Part shown: positions 22,595-29,164 of the stretch, one piece after another
Layout of the letters: each line of letters starts with the position of its first letter
How positions within the stretch are numbered: position 1 is the stretch's first letter
From: Clostridiales bacterium
GTDB taxonomy: Bacteria; Bacillota; Clostridia; Oscillospirales; Oscillospiraceae
DNA: 36,507 nucleotides
Assembly: GCA_022785125.1 (NCBI GenBank)
Contig: JALFRA010000041.1
Coordinates: forward strand, 1 to 36,507
Direction of reading: 5' to 3'
Program-made: the position numbers and the translations under genes
Notes under the pieces: generated by a model
The model's input: the letters and a program-made list of their open reading frames with translations, nothing else
Database searches by the model: none
Told to the model about the DNA's origin: nothing

Positions 22595-22810
22595 TCAACT
22601 CTTATGGTCAATCAATCCCCACACAGCAACAATCAGGCCAAGGATTGCCATACCGAAAAAGAAATACAGTGCAGAAAGCAGGCCATATCGGGATATATTC
22701 CAAAGAGCGGAATGCTGCCCGTTGAGCGTCCAGTCGTTTGCCATTGATCCGGCTAAAATCATGGCAACTGAAAGTGCCCCTGTCAAAAATATCAGCATCC
22801 CAAATATCAT
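22595..22810 (-). CDS. Small membrane protein (71 residues)
   Basis: Two hydrophobic helices (about 2-20 and 43-66) separated by a short polar loop (SMANDWTLNGQHSALWNISRYG). No strong RBS directly precedes ATG 22810; GAGGAA is about 17 bases away, so a nearby alternative start is possible. The family is unknown. It lies 35 bases after the lipoprotein gene in the same direction. Confidence 0.5.
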   Translation of the reverse strand: MIFGMLIFLTGALSVAMILAGSMANDWTLNGQHSALWNISRYGLLSALYFFFGMAILGLIVAVWGLIDHKS

Positions 22811-22845
22811 TTTCTTCGTAGCTTATTCCTCACATTAAAAAGACA

Positions 22846-23364
22846 TCAGGTGTCCAGCTCACAGCAGTACAGGGTATTGGTGTCGGTATCGTAAAGCCCA
22901 AAGGTGAAGTTGAAGGAGTTCCGCTCCAGAATATCCTTTCCGGCTGCGTCATCTTCGGCCTGCCGGTCCAGCAGAAAATAGTACCCGTTCTGGACTTCCG
23001 GCACCAGCGGGTTGCCGTTGCTGTCGCCCAGATAGGGACCAATTTGATAGGCCGTGTGATTCTCCTCACCGGAAATGCCGTACACGAGGATTTGAGTAGT
23101 CTCGTCCACAGGAAGGCAATGCCAATCCGCATTCGCCTTTATCTGTTCCAAGACGGTATCGTCCTGAAACGTAAGGACAATGCAGGAGGTTCCGTCCCCA
23201 TGAAATCCACCGTGGGTGTCGGAAGCGGAAACCTCACTGCCGCCTGAGACTTCCAGGTCCAATGCTTCAGAAACGATGTCCTGCGGCGTTTTAGCACCAC
23301 AAGCTGTAAGACTGGTCAAGGACAGAACGATTGCAACCATAAGAGCCACAAATTTTCTTTTCAT
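22846..23364 (-). CDS. Putative lipoprotein (172 residues)
   Basis: A lipoprotein signal peptide (MKRKFVALMVAIVLSLTSLTAC) with lipobox LTAC at C22 predicts export and diacylglyceryl anchoring. The mature part is acidic with no domain I recognise (NADWHCLPVDETTQILVYGISG; ends TNTLYCCELDT). GAGGG precedes ATG 23364. It follows the broken membrane gene and the ECF sigma/anti-sigma pair on the same strand, so it may belong to that regulon. The encoded protein would be on the outer face of the membrane. Confidence 0.75.
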   Translation of the reverse strand: MKRKFVALMVAIVLSLTSLTACGAKTPQDIVSEALDLEVSGGSEVSASDTHGGFHGDGTSCIVLTFQDDTVLEQIKANADWHCLPVDETTQILVYGISGEENHTAYQIGPYLGDSNGNPLVPEVQNGYYFLLDRQAEDDAAGKDILERNSFNFTFGLYDTDTNTLYCCELDT

Positions 23365-23396
23365 TGAAATCCCTCTTTTCGTTTTGTAATTGGCTA

Positions 23397-23834
23397 TTAT
23401 CCGGCCTGAACCTCAGGCAAGAAGAAAATGCCCTCTGCCAAATTGATAAACATATCCGGATCACGGAGACAGTAGGCTTTATCTTTCCACCACACTGTAC
23501 TCCGATTTGCTGAGATGGTCCGGTTAGAGCCATCCTGCAAATGATATGTAATGGAGATCAGCGGCTCCTGGCTGCTGTCAGCTTTTTTGAACGGGTCATA
23601 TTTGAGAAAGCCAGTAAGTTTAAGTGCCAGCTCTATTTTTTCCGGGTCGGTTTCTTCTTTTACTTTCTCGGTAACCTGGGGTTAAGCAACGCTCACTGAT
23701 TGAACTTCATCCATTTCAGGCAAACCGAGCAGCCACATACCATCCATTATTATTTGAACCCCTACCAGTAGGATGGTTACGATAATGATTTGTGCCAGAA
23801 ATTTAAGAATTCCTCTTGTAAGCTTGTTCATCAT
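23397..23834 (-). pseudogene. Membrane-anchored protein gene interrupted by in-frame TAA
   Basis: From ATG 23834 (RBS GGAAGGA) the frame encodes 50 residues with one membrane helix (FLAQIIIVTILLVGVQIIMDGMW region, about 12-34). It stops at TAA 23684-23682, then continues open in the same frame for 94 codons to TAA 23399-23397. The second part reads like real protein (PQVTEKVKEETDPEKIELAL, YHLQDGSNRTISAN, STVWWKDKAYCLRDPDMF). One base change, for example from TAT or TAC, would explain the stop. It lies 34 bases after the anti-sigma gene. The first part may still be made as a short peptide. The family is unknown. Confidence 0.7.
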
Positions 23835-23868
23835 TATGGTTTCCTTCCTAAATTCCGATTTACCTGTT

Positions 23869-24546
23869 TTATGTGCTTTTTTCAATGCTCTCTGCAATTT
23901 TCACCATCTCACTCTCGGGCAGTGCCGCCGAAATGCAGAACAGAATATCTCCGGATTCGGAATGCCATACCAGAGCATTCGCATTTTTGGGGTCAGCGTC
24001 CTGGTAAAAATCGGCTTTCTGTGTTCCCACAGCCACTTCCTCTGCGGTCATCTGGTCTGAGACTAAAAAGAGGCTTGTGGCGTCTGCACCGGCGGAGTAC
24101 ATGAAATGGATCACCTGACCATCACTGTTGCTATAAGTCCGCATAGAAGTGCCTCCCGCAGACTGCACATTGGTTTCTTCAAATCCATCAGGCAACCATG
24201 TGGGAGCAAAATCGGTGGTCATTTCTTCGTCCGGTGCCGGTCCCTCAAAGCGGTACTCCACAAAAGTTTCATACTGCTGGCGTACCCAGGCAAAGAAGGC
24301 ACCTCTGGCCTCGGCATCTACCGTGAGCCATGTTGTACCGGTCAGAACAACCGCTACCAGGAAACAAGCTGCTGTCCGAAGAAATTTGTAGGCTCCAGGA
24401 TGCCGTCCTCGCCGGATAACACGCTTCATTTTGCGTTCAAATTGTGGGGAGAACTGATGGTCGCACTCCTGCGGAAGGGGCAAGGAATCAAGAATTGCCT
24501 GATCTGCCTCTGACGCAGCAGCTCTCAGCATTTCATCTGTAATCAT
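23869..24546 (-). CDS. Anti-sigma factor-like protein with DUF4367-type domain
   Basis: A 225-residue protein. The N-terminal cytoplasmic part (about 1-55) would hold the sigma factor. One membrane helix follows (about 57-76, LRTAACFLVAVVLTGTTWLTV), then an extracellular domain with PTWLPDGFEET and a late LVWHSESGDILFCISAALP, typical of DUF4367 sensors. It starts inside the sigma gene stop (ATGA overlap at 24543-24546), the usual layout of ECF/anti-sigma pairs. It is expected to sequester the ECF sigma factor until an envelope signal arrives. Confidence 0.8.
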   Translation of the reverse strand: MITDEMLRAAASEADQAILDSLPLPQECDHQFSPQFERKMKRVIRRGRHPGAYKFLRTAACFLVAVVLTGTTWLTVDAEARGAFFAWVRQQYETFVEYRFEGPAPDEEMTTDFAPTWLPDGFEETNVQSAGGTSMRTYSNSDGQVIHFMYSAGADATSLFLVSDQMTAEEVAVGTQKADFYQDADPKNANALVWHSESGDILFCISAALPESEMVKIAESIEKST

Positions 24547-25061
24547 AGCTTGCCCTCCTTTTCGTACAGTTCCTTCAATCTGTTTTTGGCACGCTGGTCA
24601 AGTTTGGATGCAGCAGCATGGGATATTCCAAGCATAGCCGCCACTTCTTTTACGCTGTAACCCTGATGGTATCGGAGTAAAATTACCTCTCTATATCGTG
24701 CAGGCAGTTTCAGGATACAGGCTGCCAAGGTGTTTTCTCCTTCATAAACAGCCGGAACGCCTTGCATCTCATCGTCCAGCTCGACGATTTGGTGGCGGTT
24801 GCGTTTCCTATAAAAGTCTATTGATTTATTCTCTACTATTGTAACGATGTAACCCTGCGTTTTTGGACACTTGGGTTGACCGATTTTTTCAATATTTTCA
24901 GCAATTTTCAAAAACGCCTCATGCACAGCATCTTCGGCATCCTGTTCGTTGGTCAGTATTCTATTTGCTATGTGAAACATCATGATTCGATACTCCATGT
25001 AGATTTGCTCAAACTTTGAGCGATCTTCAGGAGTATCTATCATTTGAAGATAAATCATCAT
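24543..25061 (-). CDS. ECF-type RNA polymerase sigma factor
   Basis: A 172-residue protein with region 2 (IYMEYRIMMFHIANRIL ... DAEDAVHEAFLKIAENI, about 20-57) and region 4 (LPARYREVILLRYHQGYSVKEVAAMLGISHAAASKLDQRAKNRLKEL, about 118-164). Regions 1 and 3 are absent, as in ECF factors. A GGGGGTG-type RBS precedes adjacent ATGs at 25061 and 25058. The coupled anti-sigma gene follows. The promoter carries a perfect palindrome between -35 and -10, so a repressor or the regulon itself may control it. Confidence 0.88.
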   Translation of the reverse strand: MMIYLQMIDTPEDRSKFEQIYMEYRIMMFHIANRILTNEQDAEDAVHEAFLKIAENIEKIGQPKCPKTQGYIVTIVENKSIDFYRKRNRHQIVELDDEMQGVPAVYEGENTLAACILKLPARYREVILLRYHQGYSVKEVAAMLGISHAAASKLDQRAKNRLKELYEKEGKL

Positions 25062-25090
25062 GCTACTTCACCCCCGGTTTTCTTGTTTTG

Positions 25091-25120
25091 ATTGTAGTAT
25101 ACTGGGGTTACCCCAGGCAA
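25091..25120 (-). promoter_or_regulatory. Promoter of the sigma gene with palindromic operator
   Basis: On the minus strand TTGCCT (25120-25115), 18-bp spacer, TACAAT (25096-25091). The spacer is filled by the 15-bp palindrome CTGGGGTAACCCCAG (25102-25116), which also overlaps the -35. A protein bound there would block RNA polymerase. Confidence 0.6.
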
Positions 25121-25147
25121 GTACGAACAGTATCCGTGCAAACATAA

Positions 25148-25182
25148 TAAAATTGCCCGCAGAAAATTCTACGGACAATTTT
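25148..25182 (-). terminator. Terminator after the rlmD fusion gene
   Basis: Imperfect 16-bp arms (AAAATTGYCCGYAGAA type) around 25148-25182, with TTTTATT following on the minus strand, about 25 bases after the rlmD stop. It belongs to the element, not the host. Confidence 0.65.
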
Positions 25183-25205
25183 ATGCCTAATCATCATGGT
25201 GAGGC

Positions 25206-26834
25206 TCAAACCATTCCAAAGAACTTCAAAGCATCCGTGATCGCCGCTTCCTTTTCCGGCGGGCATTTCGGTTGTCTGGAATTCTCAGACTTCGGTTTAT
25301 TATAGTTTTCCCGCTCGATAATGCCATACTTCTGTTTGACCTGGGCGATATAAAGGTGGCTGACTTTCAGCCCTGTATGTTCCAGCACATACTCTTTAAT
25401 TTCCTCATAGGTGGCCTTGCTCTCCGCCGCCGTTAAATCCAGCTCGTCCAGATTCAACTCCACCTCTATATGCTGCTTAGTATTGAGTTTGGACAAAAGT
25501 ACTACCGTCTCCACATGGACGGTGCGTGGGAAGAGATCCACGGCGGTGGCGGTGTCCAGTCGGTAACCCTGGGCCGCGAACCGCTTCACGTCCCGGCCCA
25601 GGGTGGCGGGGTCGCAGGACACATAGACCACCCGCTGGGGAGCCATCTGGGCAATGGTGGCCACCACATCCTCCGCCAGCCCCTTCCGGGGCGGGTCCAC
25701 GCAGATCACGTCGGGGCGCACCCCCTCCCGGGCCAGCTGCCGGGCGGCCTCGCCGGCGTCGGCGCACAGGAACCGGGCGTTTTCAATGCCGCTGCGGCGG
25801 GCGTTCCCAATGGCGTCGTCCACCGCCTGGGGCACCACCTCAGCCCCCCACACCATGCCGGCCTGCCGCGCCATCACCAGGGAAATGGTGCCGATGCCGC
25901 AGTACAGGTCCAGCACCGTCTCGGTACCGGTAAGCTGAGCCAGCTCCACCGCCTTGCCGTAGAGCACCTCGGTCTGGTCGGGATTGACCTGATAGAAGGA
26001 GGGGACGGACAGGCGGAAGTCGGAGCCGCACAGGGTGTCGGACAGGAAGTCCTGTCCCCAAAGCGTGCGGTAGGCGTCCCCCAAGATCACGTTGGTATGG
26101 CTCTTGTTGACCCCCAGCACGATGCCCACCAGCCCCGGCTCGGCCGCCCGGAGGGCGTGCACCAGCTCGGTCTCCCGGGGGACCCCCACGCCGTTGACCA
26201 GCAGGCAGCACAGGCTCTCCCCCCGGCGGTTGGTGCGGACATACACATGGCGCACCAGGCCGGAGCGGGCCTTCTCATGATAAGCCGGGATGGAATACTG
26301 CATCATCCAGTCCTTTACCGCTCCACGCAGGCGGGAGGCCGCCTGGCTCTGGAGCCGGCAGTCGCGTACATCCACCACCTTGTGGGTGCGGGACTGGTAG
26401 AAACCAATGCGGGGGCCGGGGGAGACGGGGAACTGGGCCTTGTTGCGGTAGCGGTCAGGCCGGGCGGCGCCCAAAATTTCCGTCACATGGATATCCGCGC
26501 CCCCCAGGCGGCGGAGGCAGTCCTCCACCCGGGTGCGCTTGGCCTCCAGCTCCTCGGCGTAGGTGATATGACGGAAGGCGCAGCCGCCGCAGCGGTCGTA
26601 ATAGGGACAGTCGGGGGTGATCCGGGCGGGGGAGGGTTCGGTGACCTCCCGCACCACCCCCCACAGGGCGGAACGGCCCACATGGGTGAGCCGCACCTGA
26701 CACAGCTCCCCCCGGACGCCCCCCTGGACGAACACCACCATGCCGTCCAGCCGGGCCACGCCGGCGCCGTCGCTGCTGTAGCCCTCAATGCGCAGGGGAT
26801 AAGTATGGCCTTCCAGAGGCTTATTGGGCTGCAT
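25206..26834 (-). CDS. rlmD: 23S rRNA (uracil-5)-methyltransferase RlmD with element-encoded C-terminal tail
   Basis: A 542-residue protein. An N-terminal TRAM domain precedes the iron-sulfur cysteines CPYYDRCGGC with a later VRDC, SAM-binding LDLYCGIGTISLVMA, and the catalytic cysteine in VVYVSCDPATLGRD. It methylates a uracil of 23S rRNA (U1939 in E. coli numbering). The host part ends at T443 (HVET); residues 444-542 come from the integrated element: KATYEEIKEYVLEHTGLKVS, KQKYGIIERENYNKPKSE and a final DALKFFGMV. The catalytic domain is complete, so activity probably survives. The start overlaps the upstream lipoprotein gene by 14 bases. The tail's function is unknown; closely similar tails recur on RlmD proteins of many clostridia, as I recall. 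The GC content falls sharply at the fusion point. Confidence 0.93.
   Translation of the reverse strand: MQPNKPLEGHTYPLRIEGYSSDGAGVARLDGMVVFVQGGVRGELCQVRLTHVGRSALWGVVREVTEPSPARITPDCPYYDRCGGCAFRHITYAEELEAKRTRVEDCLRRLGGADIHVTEILGAARPDRYRNKAQFPVSPGPRIGFYQSRTHKVVDVRDCRLQSQAASRLRGAVKDWMMQYSIPAYHEKARSGLVRHVYVRTNRRGESLCCLLVNGVGVPRETELVHALRAAEPGLVGIVLGVNKSHTNVILGDAYRTLWGQDFLSDTLCGSDFRLSVPSFYQVNPDQTEVLYGKAVELAQLTGTETVLDLYCGIGTISLVMARQAGMVWGAEVVPQAVDDAIGNARRSGIENARFLCADAGEAARQLAREGVRPDVICVDPPRKGLAEDVVATIAQMAPQRVVYVSCDPATLGRDVKRFAAQGYRLDTATAVDLFPRTVHVETVVLLSKLNTKQHIEVELNLDELDLTAAESKATYEEIKEYVLEHTGLKVSHLYIAQVKQKYGIIERENYNKPKSENSRQPKCPPEKEAAITDALKFFGMV
25484..25494. repeat. Right attP arm
   Basis: TGAGTTTGGAC, the inverted copy of the left arm at 11691-11701. 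It lies within the codons LSKLN of the RlmD tail. Confidence 0.7.
25507..25517. repeat. Right attachment junction core
   Basis: GTCTCCACATG. GTCTC is identical to the left junction; it encodes the VET of HVET in rlmD. DNA to the right is host, to the left element. The predicted crossover dinucleotide is TC at 25510-25511. Confidence 0.75.
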
Positions 26835-27651
26835 ACATACTCACGTCCTTCAGCGTATCATAAGGAATGGTGACCTCCACCGGGGAATGAACGCCGGTAA
26901 GGGTGTTGCCCTGGATCCAGAACACATAGCCGTCGGAGGTCAGGCAGAACTGTTCCGGCTGGTAGGCCGCCGCCACAGCCGCCTGGGTAAAGTTCCCGGC
27001 GGACAGCTCCGGGCTGGCCAGGAAGGCCTTCACCACCCGGTCCTGCACGGCCTGGGCATCGGTAAAGAAATCGGTAAAGGTCAGCTTGATGCCGGTCTGG
27101 GGATCGAAGTTCTCCCCCAGCTCAAACACGGTGGGGTAGGCCGCCCCGCTGTTGATGTGCCAGGTGCGGCGGATGCTGATGACCTGATCGGTGGAGAGCA
27201 CCACCTCATAGCTCATCTCTTCAGTGACCGGAGAGAAGGGGAAGCCGGCAGACTTGGACACATCGTAGTCGGCCACCACCTGCTCGTAATTGGCCTCGGC
27301 GCTTTCCATACGCCCGGCGCCGTCGGCCTTGTACCAGTCGTTGATCACATCGCCGGCGGGGCAGGTGTCGGTGTTCTGCACCATGGGCAGGGTATAGCGC
27401 ACCGTCATGACCTGGGCGCCGTCCCCGGCGGTATAGGTCTGGGTAAAGACCTGCTCCCCCCACTGGGGCGGCTCAGGCTCAGGGGTGGGAGTAGGTTCAG
27501 GCGTGGGGGTGGGGGTGGGACTGGGGGTAGCCGTGGGGGTGGGCTCAACCGTGGGGGAGGGGGTGACCTCCGGAGCCTGTCCGCCGCAGGCGGTCAAAAA
27601 AAGGGCCAGAGCCAGGGCGGCAGCCCCGGTCAGAATGGTCTGTTTTTTCAT
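26821..27651 (-). CDS. Lipoprotein with Pro/Thr-rich linker and DUF3298-like domain
   Basis: A 276-residue protein. The signal peptide ends in lipobox LTAC (MKKQTILTGAAALALALFLTAC). A linker of about 40 residues made of PTP, PSPT and EPTP repeats acts as a cell-wall-spanning spacer. The C-terminal domain (about 70-276) resembles DUF4163/DUF3298 proteins such as RsiV and PdaC: SYEVVLSTDQVISIRRTWHINSGAAYP and a late FTDFFTDAQAV. These domains bind lysozyme or modify peptidoglycan in known cases; which applies here is open. GGAGG lies five bases before ATG 27651. Its stop overlaps the rlmD start, so rlmD is probably co-transcribed. Confidence 0.8.
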   Translation of the reverse strand: MKKQTILTGAAALALALFLTACGGQAPEVTPSPTVEPTPTATPSPTPTPTPEPTPTPEPEPPQWGEQVFTQTYTAGDGAQVMTVRYTLPMVQNTDTCPAGDVINDWYKADGAGRMESAEANYEQVVADYDVSKSAGFPFSPVTEEMSYEVVLSTDQVISIRRTWHINSGAAYPTVFELGENFDPQTGIKLTFTDFFTDAQAVQDRVVKAFLASPELSAGNFTQAAVAAAYQPEQFCLTSDGYVFWIQGNTLTGVHSPVEVTIPYDTLKDVSMYAAQ

Positions 27652-27671
27652 GGTAACCTCCATAGTCTTGT

Positions 27672-27738
27672 GGGCGGCGCGCCGCCCGGGGCATAAGATG
27701 ATTGAAACATTTTAACACCCGCACCCCTGTGCCGTAAA
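27672..27738 (-). promoter_or_regulatory. Promoter and leader palindrome of the lipoprotein-rlmD operon
   Basis: On the minus strand TTTACG (27738-27733), 18-bp spacer, TAAAAT (27714-27709) preceded by an extended TGT. In the leader GGGCGGCGCGCCGCCC (27672-27687) is a perfect 16-bp palindrome ending about 20 bases before the start. Confidence 0.6.
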
Positions 27739-27780
27739 TGGAAAAACGCATTTTGTAAGCATTTGTGACCATTTCAATCC

Positions 27781-28713
27781 TCAGGCCGCGCCGCTGAGGA
27801 GGGCGGCCAGCACCCCGCAGCAGGGCAGGGTGAGGATGGACAAAAGGGTGCTGACGGTGACCAGCTGGGCGCTGGCAGGCACATCCTGACCATACCGCTG
27901 AGCAAACATGGCGGTAATACTGGCGGTGGGCACCCCGGCCAGCAGCACCAGGGTGCAGTACAGGCCGGGCTCCGGATGGAAGGGGTAGAGGATCAGCGCG
28001 GTAAGCAGGGGCATGGCCACCAGCTTCAGGCCGCAAGCCGCAAGAATAGCCGGGCTGCGGAACATCCCACGCCAGTCGGTATGCGCCATCTGTGCCCCGA
28101 TGATAACCATGGCCAGAGGGGTGTTCATGCTGCCCAGAAAGTGCACCGCATTGCCCACCATGGGAGGCAGGATGATCCCCCACAGGAACAGGAGCAGCGC
28201 CATAATGGTACCCAGAATGCCCGGGTTGAGGACCGCCTGCTTCAGGGAGACCTGCCTGCGGCCTCCCATGAGCACCACGCCCTGGCTCCAGTTAAAGGCA
28301 TTGAATACCATCAGGTTGATGATGCCGTAGACCATGGCCTGCTCCCCCAGCACCAGCTGGATCAGGGGCAGGCCCATAAAGCCCACGTTGCCGTAGAGGG
28401 TGCCGAAGCGCAGGGTCTTGCCGGCGGCGGGGGCCTGCCGCCGGAACAGAGGAACGGACAGCAGACAGTAGAGCACATACAGGCCCACCGCCAACAGAGC
28501 GGCATAGCCCATAGCCTCCAGCAGGGCGGTAGTGCGCCCGATCTGCATGGAATCCACCAGCATACAGGGGAGCACCGCCGTCAGCAGCAGATTGGTCATC
28601 TGGGGCAGGGCGTCCTGGGTGATCAGCCCCCGCTTGGCCAGGGCAAAACCCGCCGCCATCATCAAAAATATGGTCCCCACCTGGGAGGATACCATCAGCA
28701 AATAGTCTACCAT
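27781..28713 (-). CDS. AEC-family (auxin efflux carrier-like) permease
   Basis: A 310-residue protein with about ten hydrophobic segments arranged as two five-helix halves, as in the AEC/BASS-like transporters. Typical pieces are GTIFLMMAAGFALAKRGLI near the N-terminus, LLLTAVLPCMLVDSM, RFGTLYGNVGFMGLPL and the late VLLAGVPTASITAMFAQRYG. In bacteria these carry malate or other organic acids; the substrate cannot be told. ATG 28713 follows GAGGGG. An upstream ATG at 28761 lacks an RBS. The gene stands alone between the lipoprotein operon and the divergent acetyltransferase unit. Confidence 0.88.
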   Translation of the reverse strand: MVDYLLMVSSQVGTIFLMMAAGFALAKRGLITQDALPQMTNLLLTAVLPCMLVDSMQIGRTTALLEAMGYAALLAVGLYVLYCLLSVPLFRRQAPAAGKTLRFGTLYGNVGFMGLPLIQLVLGEQAMVYGIINLMVFNAFNWSQGVVLMGGRRQVSLKQAVLNPGILGTIMALLLFLWGIILPPMVGNAVHFLGSMNTPLAMVIIGAQMAHTDWRGMFRSPAILAACGLKLVAMPLLTALILYPFHPEPGLYCTLVLLAGVPTASITAMFAQRYGQDVPASAQLVTVSTLLSILTLPCCGVLAALLSGAA

Positions 28714-28902
28714 TGCTGTCCCCTCATCTTCCACACAAAATCCAGCCCATTCTATCACCAAACCAGGGAGGAAGCAAGCCGGCAGCCTATTGAGGGACCA
28801 AAAGAGGGGAAAGACCGCGTAAAGGAGACGCGACCGGGCTGTGCCCTCCCCTGTTCTGGAAATCAGCGGAAAAATGGCGCATGGGAAAGAAAGGAACGAT
28901 GA

Positions 28903-28931
28903 TTGACATGATGGGTAACCGGTGTTATGAT
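28903..28931 (+). promoter_or_regulatory. Strong promoter ahead of the leader peptide and acetyltransferase
   Basis: Consensus TTGACA (28903-28908), 17-bp spacer, TATGAT (28926-28931) with extended TGT directly upstream. This is the best sigma-A match in the window. It drives about 235 bases of leader before the GNAT gene. Confidence 0.85.
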
Positions 28932-28966
28932 ACCATCAAATCCAATAGAAAGCGAGGTGCTTCATA

Positions 28967-29029
28967 ATGAGAAATAACAGAAGGAACAAAAACTCTGAAT
29001 ATCTTTTGAAGGCCTCGGTTGCAGCCTGA
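28967..29029 (+). CDS. Possible 20-codon leader peptide
   Basis: ATG 28967 follows GAGGTG at workable spacing, right behind the strong promoter. The peptide is MRNNRRNKNSEYLL followed by six residues, rich in Arg and Asn. The stop at 29027-29029 is 21 bases before the stem of a terminator hairpin. Leader peptide plus terminator plus downstream resistance-type acetyltransferase is the geometry of translation-dependent attenuation as in some antibiotic-resistance genes. No alternative antiterminator stem was worked out fully; GATC-containing blocks (29028-29064) could compete with the terminator. Confidence 0.45.
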   Translation: MRNNRRNKNSEYLLKASVAA

Positions 29030-29050
29030 TCGTTTTGATCGATATCTTTT

Positions 29051-29078
29051 GCCGTGGCAGATCAGCCGCGGCTTTTTT
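29051..29078 (+). terminator. Intrinsic terminator upstream of the acetyltransferase gene
   Basis: GCCGTGGC (29051-29058), AGATCA loop, GCCGCGGC (29065-29072), then T6 (29073-29078). It has eight pairs including one G-U. It lies between the promoter and the gene it would serve, about 85 bases before the GNAT ATG. Confidence 0.75.
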
Positions 29079-29164
29079 GCGTTTTGATGCAATCGCCTGC
29101 TCTTCCATAGATATTTATACAAGACCAACCGCCAATCCGGTTGGGACCATTTATGGAGGAAGTT

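Larger units (their letters stand above)
11671..25511. mobile_element. 13.84-kb integrative mobilizable element inserted in rlmD
   Basis: The boundaries are set by GTCTC cores at 11671-11675 and 25507-25511, 13,836 bp apart. Outside them the DNA is GC-rich host sequence; inside it is clearly lower in GC. The element holds a serine recombinase, MobV relaxase, HTH partner, helicase, CHC2 primase, sigma-like regulator and cargo. It has no type IV secretion genes, so it would be mobilised by a helper. The 3' end of rlmD (rumA) is a known target of serine-integrase ICEs and IMEs in Firmicutes. The plus-strand genes at 17,372-19,160 diverge from the mobility genes. Confidence 0.88.

Noticed and set aside
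23682-23684. Selenocysteine or recoded stop linked to the yedF selenium genes
   Set aside because: The codon is TAA, not TGA, no SECIS-like hairpin was seen directly after it, and it lies in foreign DNA far from yedF.
27480-27560. Tandem DNA repeat in the lipoprotein gene
   Set aside because: It encodes the Pro/Thr-rich linker, an ordinary cell-wall spacer; repeat units are irregular.
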